Assembly (NCBI GenBank): GCA_964547995.1
Contig: CAZJRB010000002.1
Coordinates: forward strand, 1 to 64,000
Length of the DNA: 64,000 bases
Direction: 5' to 3'
Source of the DNA: CAZJRB01 sp964547995
GTDB taxonomy: Bacteria > Planctomycetota > Planctomycetia > Pirellulales > Thermoguttaceae
Shown in pieces: positions 22,481 to 30,500 of this stretch. The notes below the pieces were generated by a model. The model saw only the letters and a list, made by a program, of their open reading frames with translations. It was not told the origin of the DNA and ran no database searches. Position 1 is the stretch's first letter. Each line of letters opens with the position of its first letter. The position numbers were made by a program, and so were the translations under genes.

Positions 22481-23821
22481 GTGCCCTATCTCTTGAACCT
22501 CATCTACGTGACGCTGATCCTCGCCGCCATGCCGTGGCTGGTGTACTGCGCGGTTCGCAAGGGGAAATACCGCGAGGGTTACACGGCAAAATTCTTCGGC
22601 CTGGTGCCCAGGCGGACCGGGCAGAAGACGTGCATCTGGCTTCACGCAGTCAGCGTCGGCGAGGTCAACCTGTTGGTAACGCTGCTCGGGGAAATTAAGC
22701 GGCAACGGCCCGGCTGGGAATGCGTTATTTCGACCACGACGATGACCGGCATGGCGCTGGCCAAGAAAAAATACGCCGGCTTTTCGGTGTTTTATTGCCC
22801 GTTGGATTTCACCTGGGCGGTGAAGACGGCCATGCGGCGAATCCGGCCCGACGTGCTCGTGCTGGCCGAGTTGGAACTCTGGCCGAACCTCGTCCGCGCG
22901 GCCCGCCGAAGTGGGGCGAAGGTGGCGGTGATCAACGGACGCATGAGCGAACACAGCTTCCGCGGCTACCGGCGGATCAAACCGCTTGTAGCAAAGATCT
23001 TGCGACAAGTCGATCTCGTGGCCGCACAAGATGAGACCTACGCCGAGCGGTTCCGCGAACTGGGGGCCCCGTCGGTCCACGTGACCGGCTCGATGAAATA
23101 CGACGGGGCCCGGACGGATCGCAACAACCCCCAAACCCGGCAACTCGCCACATTAGCAGGGTTCGAAGACGACGAGATCGTGTTCCTCGCCGGCAGCACG
23201 CAAGAGCCGGAAGAATCGGTGGCGGTGGAAGTCTTCCGCCGGCTACACGAACGGTGGCCCAGGCTGCGGCTTGTGCTGGTACCACGCCATCCCGATCGGT
23301 TCGATTCCGTCGCGCGATTGCTCGACGAAACGGGAATTCCGTGGCAGCGGAGAACGGAACTCGACACCCGTTGCCGCGGTGCCGAGACACGCCGGATTCT
23401 GCTGGTCGATGCCATCGGCGAACTCGGGGCATGGTGGGGAACCGCCGCAATCGCCTTTGTGGGCGGAAGCCTCGGGAAACGCGGAGGGCAGAATATGATC
23501 GAACCGGCCGCTTACGGCGCCGCCGTGTCGTTCGGTCCCAACACGCGGAACTTCTGCGACATCGTCTCCGCCATGCTCGCCCGCGACGCCGCCGTCGTGG
23601 TTGCCGACGGCGGCCAACTGGAGCGGTTCGTCCGGCGATGCCTGGAGGAGCCCGATTTCGCCACTGCGTTGGGACATCGGGCCAAATCGCTGGTGCTTCA
23701 ACAGTTGGGGGCGACCGAACGGACGTTTCAACTCCTGGCCGCGTTGAAAGAAGAGGGCGAAATATCACATCGCAGGCATCTGAGTGCTCCGCGGCGGAAG
23801 TCTTGTAGGACAGGTTTGTAA
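22481..23821 (+). CDS. waaA: 3-deoxy-D-manno-octulosonic acid transferase (446 aa)
   Basis: Kdo transferase (GT30) that adds Kdo to lipid A at the inner membrane, implying lipopolysaccharide synthesis. It starts with GTG at 22481 after an AAAGGA site. Residues 5-20 form the N-terminal membrane anchor. The catalytic-base segment HAVSVGEVNLL puts the glutamate at residue 61. Other family blocks are LVLAELELWPNL, VTGSMKYD, LAGSTQEPEE, LVPRHPDRF and FVGGSLGKRGGQNMIEPAAYG. The last ~20 residues (HRRHLSAPRRKSCRTGL) are not family-like and are encoded partly by a palindromic repeat that supplies the stop codon. Confidence 0.95.
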   Translation: MPYLLNLIYVTLILAAMPWLVYCAVRKGKYREGYTAKFFGLVPRRTGQKTCIWLHAVSVGEVNLLVTLLGEIKRQRPGWECVISTTTMTGMALAKKKYAGFSVFYCPLDFTWAVKTAMRRIRPDVLVLAELELWPNLVRAARRSGAKVAVINGRMSEHSFRGYRRIKPLVAKILRQVDLVAAQDETYAERFRELGAPSVHVTGSMKYDGARTDRNNPQTRQLATLAGFEDDEIVFLAGSTQEPEESVAVEVFRRLHERWPRLRLVLVPRHPDRFDSVARLLDETGIPWQRRTELDTRCRGAETRRILLVDAIGELGAWWGTAAIAFVGGSLGKRGGQNMIEPAAYGAAVSFGPNTRNFCDIVSAMLARDAAVVVADGGQLERFVRRCLEEPDFATALGHRAKSLVLQQLGATERTFQLLAALKEEGEISHRRHLSAPRRKSCRTGL

Positions 23822-23828
23822 CCTGTCC
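23808..23828. repeat. Palindrome overlapping waaA stop
   Basis: GGACAGGTT at 23808-23816 and AACCTGTCC at 23820-23828 form a perfect 9-bp stem around TGT. The waaA stop codon (TAA, 23819-23821) is inside it. It may work as a transcript 3' end structure. Confidence 0.8.
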
Positions 23829-23892
23829 ATTCCCCGGATAATATCGGTTCGCTTACCCAGGACACGTCCCAGGTTATTTCTGCCGCGGAAGC

Positions 23893-23921
23893 TTGACACG
23901 GAGATTCGCGGTCGCAAGAAT
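23893..23921 (+). promoter_or_regulatory. Candidate promoter for the 24038 oxidoreductase
   Basis: TTGACA at 23893-23898 and AAGAAT at 23916-23921, spacer 17. The -35 is perfect, the -10 matches 4 of 6. A TAGAAT nearer the gene (23983-23988) lacks a matching -35. Confidence 0.4.
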
Positions 23922-24037
23922 GAGAAAGGAAGAGGGGGCGGGAACGTGCCCGGCCCAGCCGTAGATGAGGAATTCCAATCGGTAGAATCCGGGAAATAGT
24001 GTTCCGGCAGCCGGAAATAACAACAGGAGGAATTGGC

Positions 24038-25294
24038 ATGTCCAATAGCAAGATCACGCGTCGCACCTTTGTTCGAGGCGTGTGTAGTTCCGTAGCAGCG
24101 CCCTACGTGATCACATCGTCGGCCCTTGGGGCAGAAGGTAAACCGCCGGCCAGCGAGCGGGTGACGATCGGTCTGATCGGCTGCGGCGGACGCGGAAGCG
24201 GGGTGTTTCGAGGGCTTATCAACGCCGGAGGCCAGCCGATTGCCGCGTGCGACGCGTGGAAAGACCGCCGCGAGAAGTGGGCCAAGCAGATCGGCGGAAC
24301 GCCCTATGCCGACTTCCGCGAGATGCTCGCCCGCGACGACCTCGACGCCGTGATGATCGGCTCGACCGACTGCTGGCACGTCCACCACACCGTGGCCGCC
24401 GCCAAGGCCGGCAAGGACATGTACACCGAAAAACCGCTGGGCGTCTGCTTCCGCGAGGACCAGGCATGCCGCGACGCCTGCCACCGATACGAACGCATCT
24501 TCCAGTACGGCACCCAGCAGCGGTCCAGCGCCCATTGCCGGTTCGGCTGCGAGCTGGTCCGCAGCGGCCGCATCGGCGAAATCAAGGAACTCCTGGTCAT
24601 TGCCCCCGACAGCAAACCGGGCAATTCCGACAAACCGCAACCGGTCCCGCCCAATCTCGACTACAACATGTGGCTCGGCCCCGCGCCTTGGCAACCCTAC
24701 TGCGGACAAGCCACGGGCGGCAACGGCTGGTGGCACGATTACGACTACGCCATCGGCTTCATCGCCGGTTGGGGCGCCCACCCGCTGGACATCCTCGTCT
24801 GGGGCTACGACACCCATCTGACCGGACCCTGGGAAGTGGAAGGCACGGCGACCATCCCGTACAACGGCCGCAACGACGTGGTGATGAAGTGGGACGTCAA
24901 CTTCCGCTTTGCCAACGGCGTGAAGATGAAGTTCAAGCCGGGCGGCAATTACACCCAGTTCACCGGCACCGAAGGCTGGGTCGGCATCTCCCGCGGCGGG
25001 ATCAAGGCCGAGCCCGCCTCGCTACTGAAAGAGAAGCTCGGGCCCGACGACGTCCACCTGCAAGTAAGCCACGGTGGCCATGGCGGCAATTTCATCCAAG
25101 CCGTCAAGAGCCGCAAGCCGGCCGTCAGCAACGTCGACGACGCCGTACACTCCGACGCCATCAGCCACGTCTCCGACATCGCCATCCGCTGCGGGCGGAA
25201 GGTCGTCTGGGACCCGTTGAAGGAGCAGTTCATCGGCGACGATGAAGCCAACCGCCGGCTCAACCGCGCGCACCGCGAGCCGTGGACGCTTTGA
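24038..25294 (+). CDS. Tat-exported Gfo/Idh/MocA oxidoreductase (418 aa)
   Basis: A second Gfo/Idh/MocA oxidoreductase of a different subtype from the 15994-17331 copy. AGGAGG at 24025-24030 fixes the start. The N-terminus has a twin-arginine signal (ITRRTFVRGVC, then APYVITSSALGAEG). The nucleotide-binding loop is IGLIGCGGRGSG, followed by IGSTDCWHVHHTVAAAKAG and DMYTEKPLGVCFRED, whose EKP is the catalytic/cofactor signature. The C-terminal domain contains GNGWWHDYDYAIGFIAGWGA, typical of glycoside-oxidising secreted members. Substrate unknown; a sugar or glycoside is likely. It is convergent with the nuclease-like gene 66 bp away. Confidence 0.9.
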   Translation: MSNSKITRRTFVRGVCSSVAAPYVITSSALGAEGKPPASERVTIGLIGCGGRGSGVFRGLINAGGQPIAACDAWKDRREKWAKQIGGTPYADFREMLARDDLDAVMIGSTDCWHVHHTVAAAKAGKDMYTEKPLGVCFREDQACRDACHRYERIFQYGTQQRSSAHCRFGCELVRSGRIGEIKELLVIAPDSKPGNSDKPQPVPPNLDYNMWLGPAPWQPYCGQATGGNGWWHDYDYAIGFIAGWGAHPLDILVWGYDTHLTGPWEVEGTATIPYNGRNDVVMKWDVNFRFANGVKMKFKPGGNYTQFTGTEGWVGISRGGIKAEPASLLKEKLGPDDVHLQVSHGGHGGNFIQAVKSRKPAVSNVDDAVHSDAISHVSDIAIRCGRKVVWDPLKEQFIGDDEANRRLNRAHREPWTL

Positions 25295-25360
25295 GCTTCT
25301 CCGGCGGACAAGAACCGGCCGAAGAACAGCCTCCGTATTCGGACGGCTGGAGAGAGCCGC

Positions 25361-26245
25361 TCACCCACCACAAGCGTTGCACGGCCGTCCTTCGTTCGGC
25401 CCGCATGGTCGGCCGCGGCCTTTTCGATAGTATGTACATGAGCTGTTGTGCCGAACCCCGGTGTGAATAATCAACCAATGGCTACTCGACGGTGCGGGAC
25501 CGACCGTCGGAGGCTTGCAGAACTCACACGGCGAGTAACGCCGTGCCGCCGCTTTTAGGGGAACCGGGAAATTGTCTTTTGCGAGTCGACGGCACCCCTT
25601 CCGATGATACTTCGAATCGGCTCTCCCAACGTAGACCGTTTGATCGTCTTGGGCTTTCTTCGCAGTCTTTGGGGCGCCGGGCTGTTGCTTCTTACGTTTG
25701 CCGGGAGCCGTTTGTGCGGCCTCAGCTTTTGCTTCCGGTCCGGCCTTGGCCTTTTCCCTTGCCGGTTTCGCTCGTTGCGTTCTTCGCCATTCCCACGGGG
25801 GTATTGCCTTGGGGCCTGCCCATAATCCGGCCTTGGCTTTTCGTGCTTCCTGCTCGGCTTTGGCCAGCACTTTGGAATTGGAGAATAGTACGTAGTGCCA
25901 GGCCCAGCCTTCCTTCACCAACTGAGCGTTGATACAACCATCAAGATAGACCACGCCCAGGGTTCGTTTCTGGTAGTCTTTCCCTTGCGGCAATACTTTG
26001 ATTGTCTTGCCGAAGACCTTCACTGAGAGGGCCTGCTTCGCCTCCTCGCCGTACGGTTGACCTTCCTCCGGTGCGTCGATTCCCGCCAGCTTGACTTCGT
26101 ACCTGGTCTTGTCCACCAACAATATCAGAGTATCGCCGTCGGTGACTTTGATGACTCTGCCTTCAAGCCTTGCGGGTTCGGCGGCGAGCAAGGCTGGAGA
26201 GACAAAAGCTACCAAAACGGCAAAATGGAGCCGCCTGAAAAACAT
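25361..26245 (-). CDS. Secreted SNase-like protein with Cys-rich tail (294 aa)
   Basis: Staphylococcal-nuclease fold. Residues 1-22 are a signal peptide. The SNase domain spans about 25-150 with VTDGDTLILL, GIDAPEEGQPYGEEAK and the QKRTLGVVYLDG block. Of the three catalytic residues of the family, the Glu (DAPE) and the second Arg (QKRTLG) are present, but the first Arg is replaced by Lys (VKLAGID instead of VRLAGID). A Lys/Ala/Pro linker (about 160-200) leads to a cysteine module (YHRKGCRRL ... YSPCEFC) and then a second Cys-containing segment (NSSCTYYRKGRG ... CNACGG). These look like paired metal-binding or Ada-type modules. Nuclease activity is therefore uncertain. Confidence 0.82.
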   Translation of the reverse strand: MFFRRLHFAVLVAFVSPALLAAEPARLEGRVIKVTDGDTLILLVDKTRYEVKLAGIDAPEEGQPYGEEAKQALSVKVFGKTIKVLPQGKDYQKRTLGVVYLDGCINAQLVKEGWAWHYVLFSNSKVLAKAEQEARKAKAGLWAGPKAIPPWEWRRTQRAKPAREKAKAGPEAKAEAAQTAPGKRKKQQPGAPKTAKKAQDDQTVYVGRADSKYHRKGCRRLAKDNFPVPLKAAARRYSPCEFCKPPTVGPAPSSSHWLIIHTGVRHNSSCTYYRKGRGRPCGPNEGRPCNACGG

Positions 26246-26350
26246 TTCTCTACCCCCTTATTTTGGTGGCATTGTCGCCCTTTCGACAAAGAGTGTTCGT
26301 TCCCAGTATATACCGCTTTGCCGCCCCGCACAAACGCATAACACGGGGCC

Positions 26351-27286
26351 TCAGACAAACAGCCGGCTAACCGACTCGTTGCGGTGGATCCGCTTGATCG
26401 CCTCGCCCAACAGCGGGGCAACGCTCAGGACCGTAATCTTGTCGGTCTTCTTTTCCGGGGCCAACGGGATGCTGTCGGTAATGACCACGCCGTCAACCGG
26501 GGTTGCCTTGATCCTCTCGATGGCGTCGCCGCAGAGGAGCCCGTGCGTGGCGGCCAGGTAGACTTCCTTCGCCCCATGCGCGCGGACCACATCGGCTGCC
26601 CCGCAAATCGACCCGGCCGTGCTGATCATGTCGTCGAAAATGATGGCCACTTTGTCTTTCACCGGGCTGCCGATGATGTGTTCCTGCTTGGTCTTCTCCG
26701 CGTCGGTCCGGCGCTTGTCGATGATCGCCAGATGCCCCCCGAGACGCTTCATGTGGACCGTCGCCCGCTTGATACTGCCCTCGTCGGGACTAACCACCAC
26801 GATATCGTCACTGGCGAGTTCCATCTTCTCGAAATATTCGTCGATGACCGGGCTGGCGTAAAGGTGATCGACCGGGACATCAAAGAACCCTTGAATCTGG
26901 GCAGCGTGCATGTCCATGGCCAACACGCGGTCGGCGCCGGCCCGCGTAATCAAGTTCGCGACCAGTTTCGCCGTGATCGGCACCCGGCCCTCATCCTTTC
27001 GGTCCTGTCGGGCGTAGCCGAAGTAGGCCATCACCGCCGTTATCCGCTCGGCGCTTGCCCGCTTGAAACAATCGATCATGATCAACAGTTCCATTAGGGT
27101 TTCGTTGACCGGCGGCCCGGTCGGCTGAAGCAGGAAAATGTCCCGCCCGCGAACGTCCTCCTCGATCTTACAGGAGATTTCGCCGTCGGGGAAATTGCCC
27201 ATCGATAGCGTGCCCAACGGCAACCCAAGGTATTCGCAAATTCGCCTGGCCAGCTCGGGATGGGCACGTCCGCTGAAGAGTTTCAT
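26351..27286 (-). CDS. prs: Ribose-phosphate pyrophosphokinase (311 aa)
   Basis: Makes PRPP from ribose 5-phosphate and ATP for nucleotide and amino acid synthesis. The start is taken at 27286 (MKLFSGRAHPELA), because it matches the family N-terminus and overlaps the preceding stop as ATGA; an ATG three codons upstream is possible. The ATP site region (GYARQDRKDEGR), the pyrophosphate region (DMHAAQIQGFF) and the PRPP loop (VAIIFDDMISTAGS) are intact. Translational coupling to the nucleotidyltransferase upstream is likely. The prs-glmU neighbourhood is conserved across bacteria. Confidence 0.97.
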   Translation of the reverse strand: MKLFSGRAHPELARRICEYLGLPLGTLSMGNFPDGEISCKIEEDVRGRDIFLLQPTGPPVNETLMELLIMIDCFKRASAERITAVMAYFGYARQDRKDEGRVPITAKLVANLITRAGADRVLAMDMHAAQIQGFFDVPVDHLYASPVIDEYFEKMELASDDIVVVSPDEGSIKRATVHMKRLGGHLAIIDKRRTDAEKTKQEHIIGSPVKDKVAIIFDDMISTAGSICGAADVVRAHGAKEVYLAATHGLLCGDAIERIKATPVDGVVITDSIPLAPEKKTDKITVLSVAPLLGEAIKRIHRNESVSRLFV

Positions 27287-28062
27287 GGATTCCATGTTTG
27301 ATTGAATGCTATAGGGGTTGACTGGGTTGCAATCTCCTTCATTGCTTTTTCCACTGCGGCCAACTCTTCGACCGTATTGATGCTGAGCGATTCGTGCGGT
27401 TTGAGCACATCCAACGCCCGCACCCTCTTGCCCCGAGTAAGCAGCATGCCTGGGGCATCGGTGATGTAGTACTCACCCTGGGCATTGTCGGCCTTCAACT
27501 CGTCGAGCACCGGCAGCAGGTCGGGCCAATAAAACACGTAGTAGCTCATGTTGACTTCCGTAATACGGCGCTGCTCGTTGGTGGCGTCCTTCTCTTCAAC
27601 AATCGCGGTAAACTCGCCGTGCCGGTCGCGGACCACGCGTCCCAGCCCGGCAGGGTCTTCCTTGTGCGTGGTGCCGAGAACACATGCGGCCACCCCGCGC
27701 TCGAATTCCTCGAACAAGGTGACAATCGAGTCGGCCCGCGTCATCGGCTGATCGCCCGCCAGCACCAGCACAGGGCCGTCATGCCCGGTGAGCAACTCCC
27801 GGCAGGCCATCACCGCATGACCCGTACCGAGTTGTTCGGTTTGGATGGCGAACTCCACGCCTCGGCCTTCCAGTGCGGTGCGGACCAGTTCGGCCCGATG
27901 CCCAACCACGACGATCATTCGCTCAATGCCCCCCCTGTCGAGGGAGTCGAGCACATACTCAATCATTGGCCGCCCGCCGACTTCAATCATCACCTTCGGC
28001 AAGTCGGATTTCATCCGTTTGCCTTTGCCTGCGGCCAGGACAATTGCCACTCTGTTGCTCAT
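27283..28062 (-). CDS. GlmU-type nucleotidyltransferase, N-terminal domain only (259 aa)
   Basis: NTP-transferase fold closest to the uridylyltransferase half of GlmU. The activation motif reads LAAGKGKRMKSDLPKV (GKGKRM in place of the common GxGTRM), followed by QLGTGHAVMAC, LAGDQPM and VEEKDATNEQ. At 259 residues it lacks the left-handed beta-helix acetyltransferase half, so it would only form UDP-GlcNAc from GlcNAc-1-P (or a related NDP-sugar). The acetylation step must be done elsewhere. It is upstream of and overlaps prs by four bases. An AGGAAG precedes the start. Confidence 0.88.
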   Translation of the reverse strand: MSNRVAIVLAAGKGKRMKSDLPKVMIEVGGRPMIEYVLDSLDRGGIERMIVVVGHRAELVRTALEGRGVEFAIQTEQLGTGHAVMACRELLTGHDGPVLVLAGDQPMTRADSIVTLFEEFERGVAACVLGTTHKEDPAGLGRVVRDRHGEFTAIVEEKDATNEQRRITEVNMSYYVFYWPDLLPVLDELKADNAQGEYYITDAPGMLLTRGKRVRALDVLKPHESLSINTVEELAAVEKAMKEIATQSTPIAFNQTWNP

Positions 28063-28269
28063 TTGCTTCCTGCTTCCGTTGTTGCAGGGAGATTTCTTCC
28101 ATGTTTGGGAGGACAGCCTGGGAAGCCCGCAAACCGCCCATTATCTTGCCACGAAATACCTGAACGTGCCAGGGGGGGGCAGAGAATTGGCCCGACACAG
28201 ACCTTAGACGTAAAGTGGGAGCACTAGGCAAGCTGGAGGGTCGCGTGCCCGTAATACACTGGCTCAGTC

Positions 28270-29460
28270 TCAGTTGAGCCGGTCGACCATGAACAGCGAG
28301 TTGTCGGCCACATTGAATAGCGGGCGGAAAGGACTGTTGCGGGCCCAACGTGCCGGCTGCCCGAGAAACCAGACGAGTTGAATCGACACCCCCCAGGATT
28401 CTTCGGATTGTGCAACACCGCCGCTCCGGCCTTGGCTAGGGATGAGGTAATTCACTCGGGCATCGAGCGCCCAACTGCGTCCCATCGGCACCCAGGCATC
28501 GGCCCCAAGCAGCCCGTCGCCGCGTCCGGTAAAACCCGCCCAAAACCGGCCCTCGCCGCCGCTTTCCAGGTAGCCGCGGTAGAAAAGGACAAACATATCG
28601 GTCGGGTCCAATCGTCCATCGACTTCCCGATCGCCGCCGACACCGTACGCTCCGTAGTAGCCGATTTCGCTCCAGCCCGCACGGACGAAGGCCGTTTCAG
28701 AGCGGATTTGCTTCAAGTCGGAATTCTCGGTGTAGTTGTCGTGCAACAGGTCGAACGCAACGCCCCATTGAAGTCCGCCGCACAACGCCCGGTGGAAAAT
28801 GCCCGTCGTGAAGAAAATCTGATTGCGATCGGCCGGAGTCACCTGCTGTTGTTGTTGACTCCAATAACCTTCGAAATTACTGTGTACCGCATTCACGCCG
28901 GCTTGGTATCCCATTCCCCACCCCAAGGGGATGCCGATATTTGCACCCTCGTGGAATCCGAAATTGCCATTTTGTCCCCGATCCATGGGCCCCTTGAACC
29001 CGTGTACTCCGGCGAACAGCCGCAAGTCGCGCATCCACCAACCGCGGTACCATCCAAAGCATGGATCGCAATAACCGCCACAGTCGCAGTAGTCGCCACA
29101 GTAATCATCACGTGCCGCCTGCGACGGCAACACTTCGGTCGAATCATAAACAATGTCTGGTGATCGGGGCCGATAGACCGGCTTATCAACCGGCTTATCA
29201 ATCGGCTCGCCCATCGGCTCACCCATCGGCTCACCCATCGGCTCAAGTAGTTTCTCCTCGCTGGGAACTTGCATCGAAACGGTTTGAACGGCTGACTTTC
29301 GTGTCTTCCGTTGCCCCAAGACCCGCCGCTCCCACTCGTTGCGAACAGGCGAGATACGAGTGAGTCCGCTCGGCTCCAATTGGGCCATCGCTTCCGTGCC
29401 AATTGCGCAAAATACCCAGCTTCCAACGAATGTGGAGATGATTAGGTGATACAATCTCAT
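28270..29460 (-). CDS. Secreted planctomycete surface protein, DUF6666-like (396 aa)
   Basis: Function unknown. The ATG at 29460 gives a signal peptide (MRLYHLIISTFVGSWVFC, cleavage near AMAQ). Residues about 75-100 are a degenerate tetrapeptide repeat (EPMG x3, then EPID, KPVD, KPVY). A cysteine-rich patch follows (DYCGDYCDCGGYCDPC). The remainder alternates short aromatic-rich strands (GWGMGYQAGVNAV, WGVAFDLLHDNY, FWAGFTGRGDGLLGAD) and ends in a strand with LVWFLG, a pattern of an outer-membrane beta-barrel. I believe it belongs to a planctomycete-specific family (DUF6666-like), from memory only. Confidence 0.65.
   Translation of the reverse strand: MRLYHLIISTFVGSWVFCAIGTEAMAQLEPSGLTRISPVRNEWERRVLGQRKTRKSAVQTVSMQVPSEEKLLEPMGEPMGEPMGEPIDKPVDKPVYRPRSPDIVYDSTEVLPSQAARDDYCGDYCDCGGYCDPCFGWYRGWWMRDLRLFAGVHGFKGPMDRGQNGNFGFHEGANIGIPLGWGMGYQAGVNAVHSNFEGYWSQQQQQVTPADRNQIFFTTGIFHRALCGGLQWGVAFDLLHDNYTENSDLKQIRSETAFVRAGWSEIGYYGAYGVGGDREVDGRLDPTDMFVLFYRGYLESGGEGRFWAGFTGRGDGLLGADAWVPMGRSWALDARVNYLIPSQGRSGGVAQSEESWGVSIQLVWFLGQPARWARNSPFRPLFNVADNSLFMVDRLN
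29153..29245 (-). repeat. In-frame short tandem repeat
   Basis: A 12-base direct repeat (CATCGGCTCACC and variants) followed by related CGGCTTATCAAC units inside the 28270-29460 gene, encoding repeated EPMG and KPVD/KPVY units. It is a likely length-variable linker, not a CRISPR array (no spacers). Confidence 0.75.
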
Positions 29461-29681
29461 CGCTATTACCTCACATTGGGGGCGCAGACAGACCTTTGGC
29501 AGGCTGGAATGCCACAATACCTTTGTCGGGAATTGCCCAGGCAGGACTTTCGTCAAACTTGAAATAATCGGAAGAGATGATACATTTTACGTATAGCCGC
29601 TGATCCACAAGGTCGGACTGCCAACTCCGTACGGGTTTGCAGCAAGGCGGCACGTTTCGATATCCAAATCAGGAGCAAGTC

Positions 29682-30308
29682 ATGCATGACTTACGGGGTC
29701 TTGTTGGTAGCCTGCTATTCATCTTGTATGTGGCCTTTTCGCCGACGGTCTTCGCAGCCGAAAAAAAGCCCGCCTGGAAGCCGATGATGGACGGCAAGAC
29801 CCTTAGCGGCTGGCACAAAGTGGGGGAAGGAAATTGGACCGTCGAGGACGGCGCGTTCGTCGGCCGGGCCGATAAGACCCGTCTGTACGGCCTTCTGGTG
29901 AGTGACGACACGTTTAAGGACTTCACCGTACGGTTGAAGTTCAAGTGTCTCTCCGGCGACAGCGGCTTCTACATCCGCACGATCATCAAGAAGCCGGAAA
30001 AGGCTCACGGGCTTCAAGTGCAAGTGGGGCAGGCGGGCAGCGGTGTCGGCGGTATCTACGAAAGCTATGGTCGCGCGTGGATCGACAAACCTGCCGTTGA
30101 AGATGAGAAGAAGTACGTCAAGGCGGACGATTGGAACAAGATGACCATCGGCGCCCGCGGCGGGAACGTCGTTGTCCACGTGAACGGCACCAAGACGGCC
30201 GAACTGAAAGACGATCCGAGCCGGAGCGAAGGGCATCTTGCATTGCAGATGCACGCCGGATGCGTCATGCTGGTAATGTTCAAGGACATCGAGATCCTCG
30301 AAGAGTGA
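29682..30308 (+). CDS. DUF1080 / 3-keto-disaccharide hydrolase domain protein (208 aa)
   Basis: Single-domain secreted protein of the 3keto-disac_hyd (DUF1080) family, a jelly-roll fold of concanavalin type. AGGAG at 29671 fixes the start. The signal peptide ends near FAAEK. Family blocks are visible: PMMDGKTLSGWHKVGEGNWTV, VSDDTFKDFTVRLKFK, DSGFYIRT, GLQVQVGQ, WNKMTIGARGGNVVVHVNG and LALQMHAG. Members hydrolyse 3-keto glycosides produced by Gfo/Idh/MocA oxidoreductases in Bacteroides; two such oxidoreductases are in this window. It is divergent from the DUF6666-like gene. Confidence 0.88.
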   Translation: MHDLRGLVGSLLFILYVAFSPTVFAAEKKPAWKPMMDGKTLSGWHKVGEGNWTVEDGAFVGRADKTRLYGLLVSDDTFKDFTVRLKFKCLSGDSGFYIRTIIKKPEKAHGLQVQVGQAGSGVGGIYESYGRAWIDKPAVEDEKKYVKADDWNKMTIGARGGNVVVHVNGTKTAELKDDPSRSEGHLALQMHAGCVMLVMFKDIEILEE

Positions 30309-30500
30309 GATGGCGAGAACCAGCAGCGGCCCACTTCACCGGGGTTGTCGATCGGTTTTCTTCTCACCGGCCGAGGCGGCCTTGATATGGTCCCACCCCC
30401 ACATTTGCCCGAGCCTGCCCCGCATCGGCCCAGGTTGACATGGACGGCCGCAGCAGGGGATACTGATGGAGGGCTGGCCAGGATGTGAGGGAGAAGGCCG

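Noticed and set aside
29153..29245. Regular short repeats resembling a CRISPR array
   Set aside because: Units are contiguous without spacers and in frame in a coding region.
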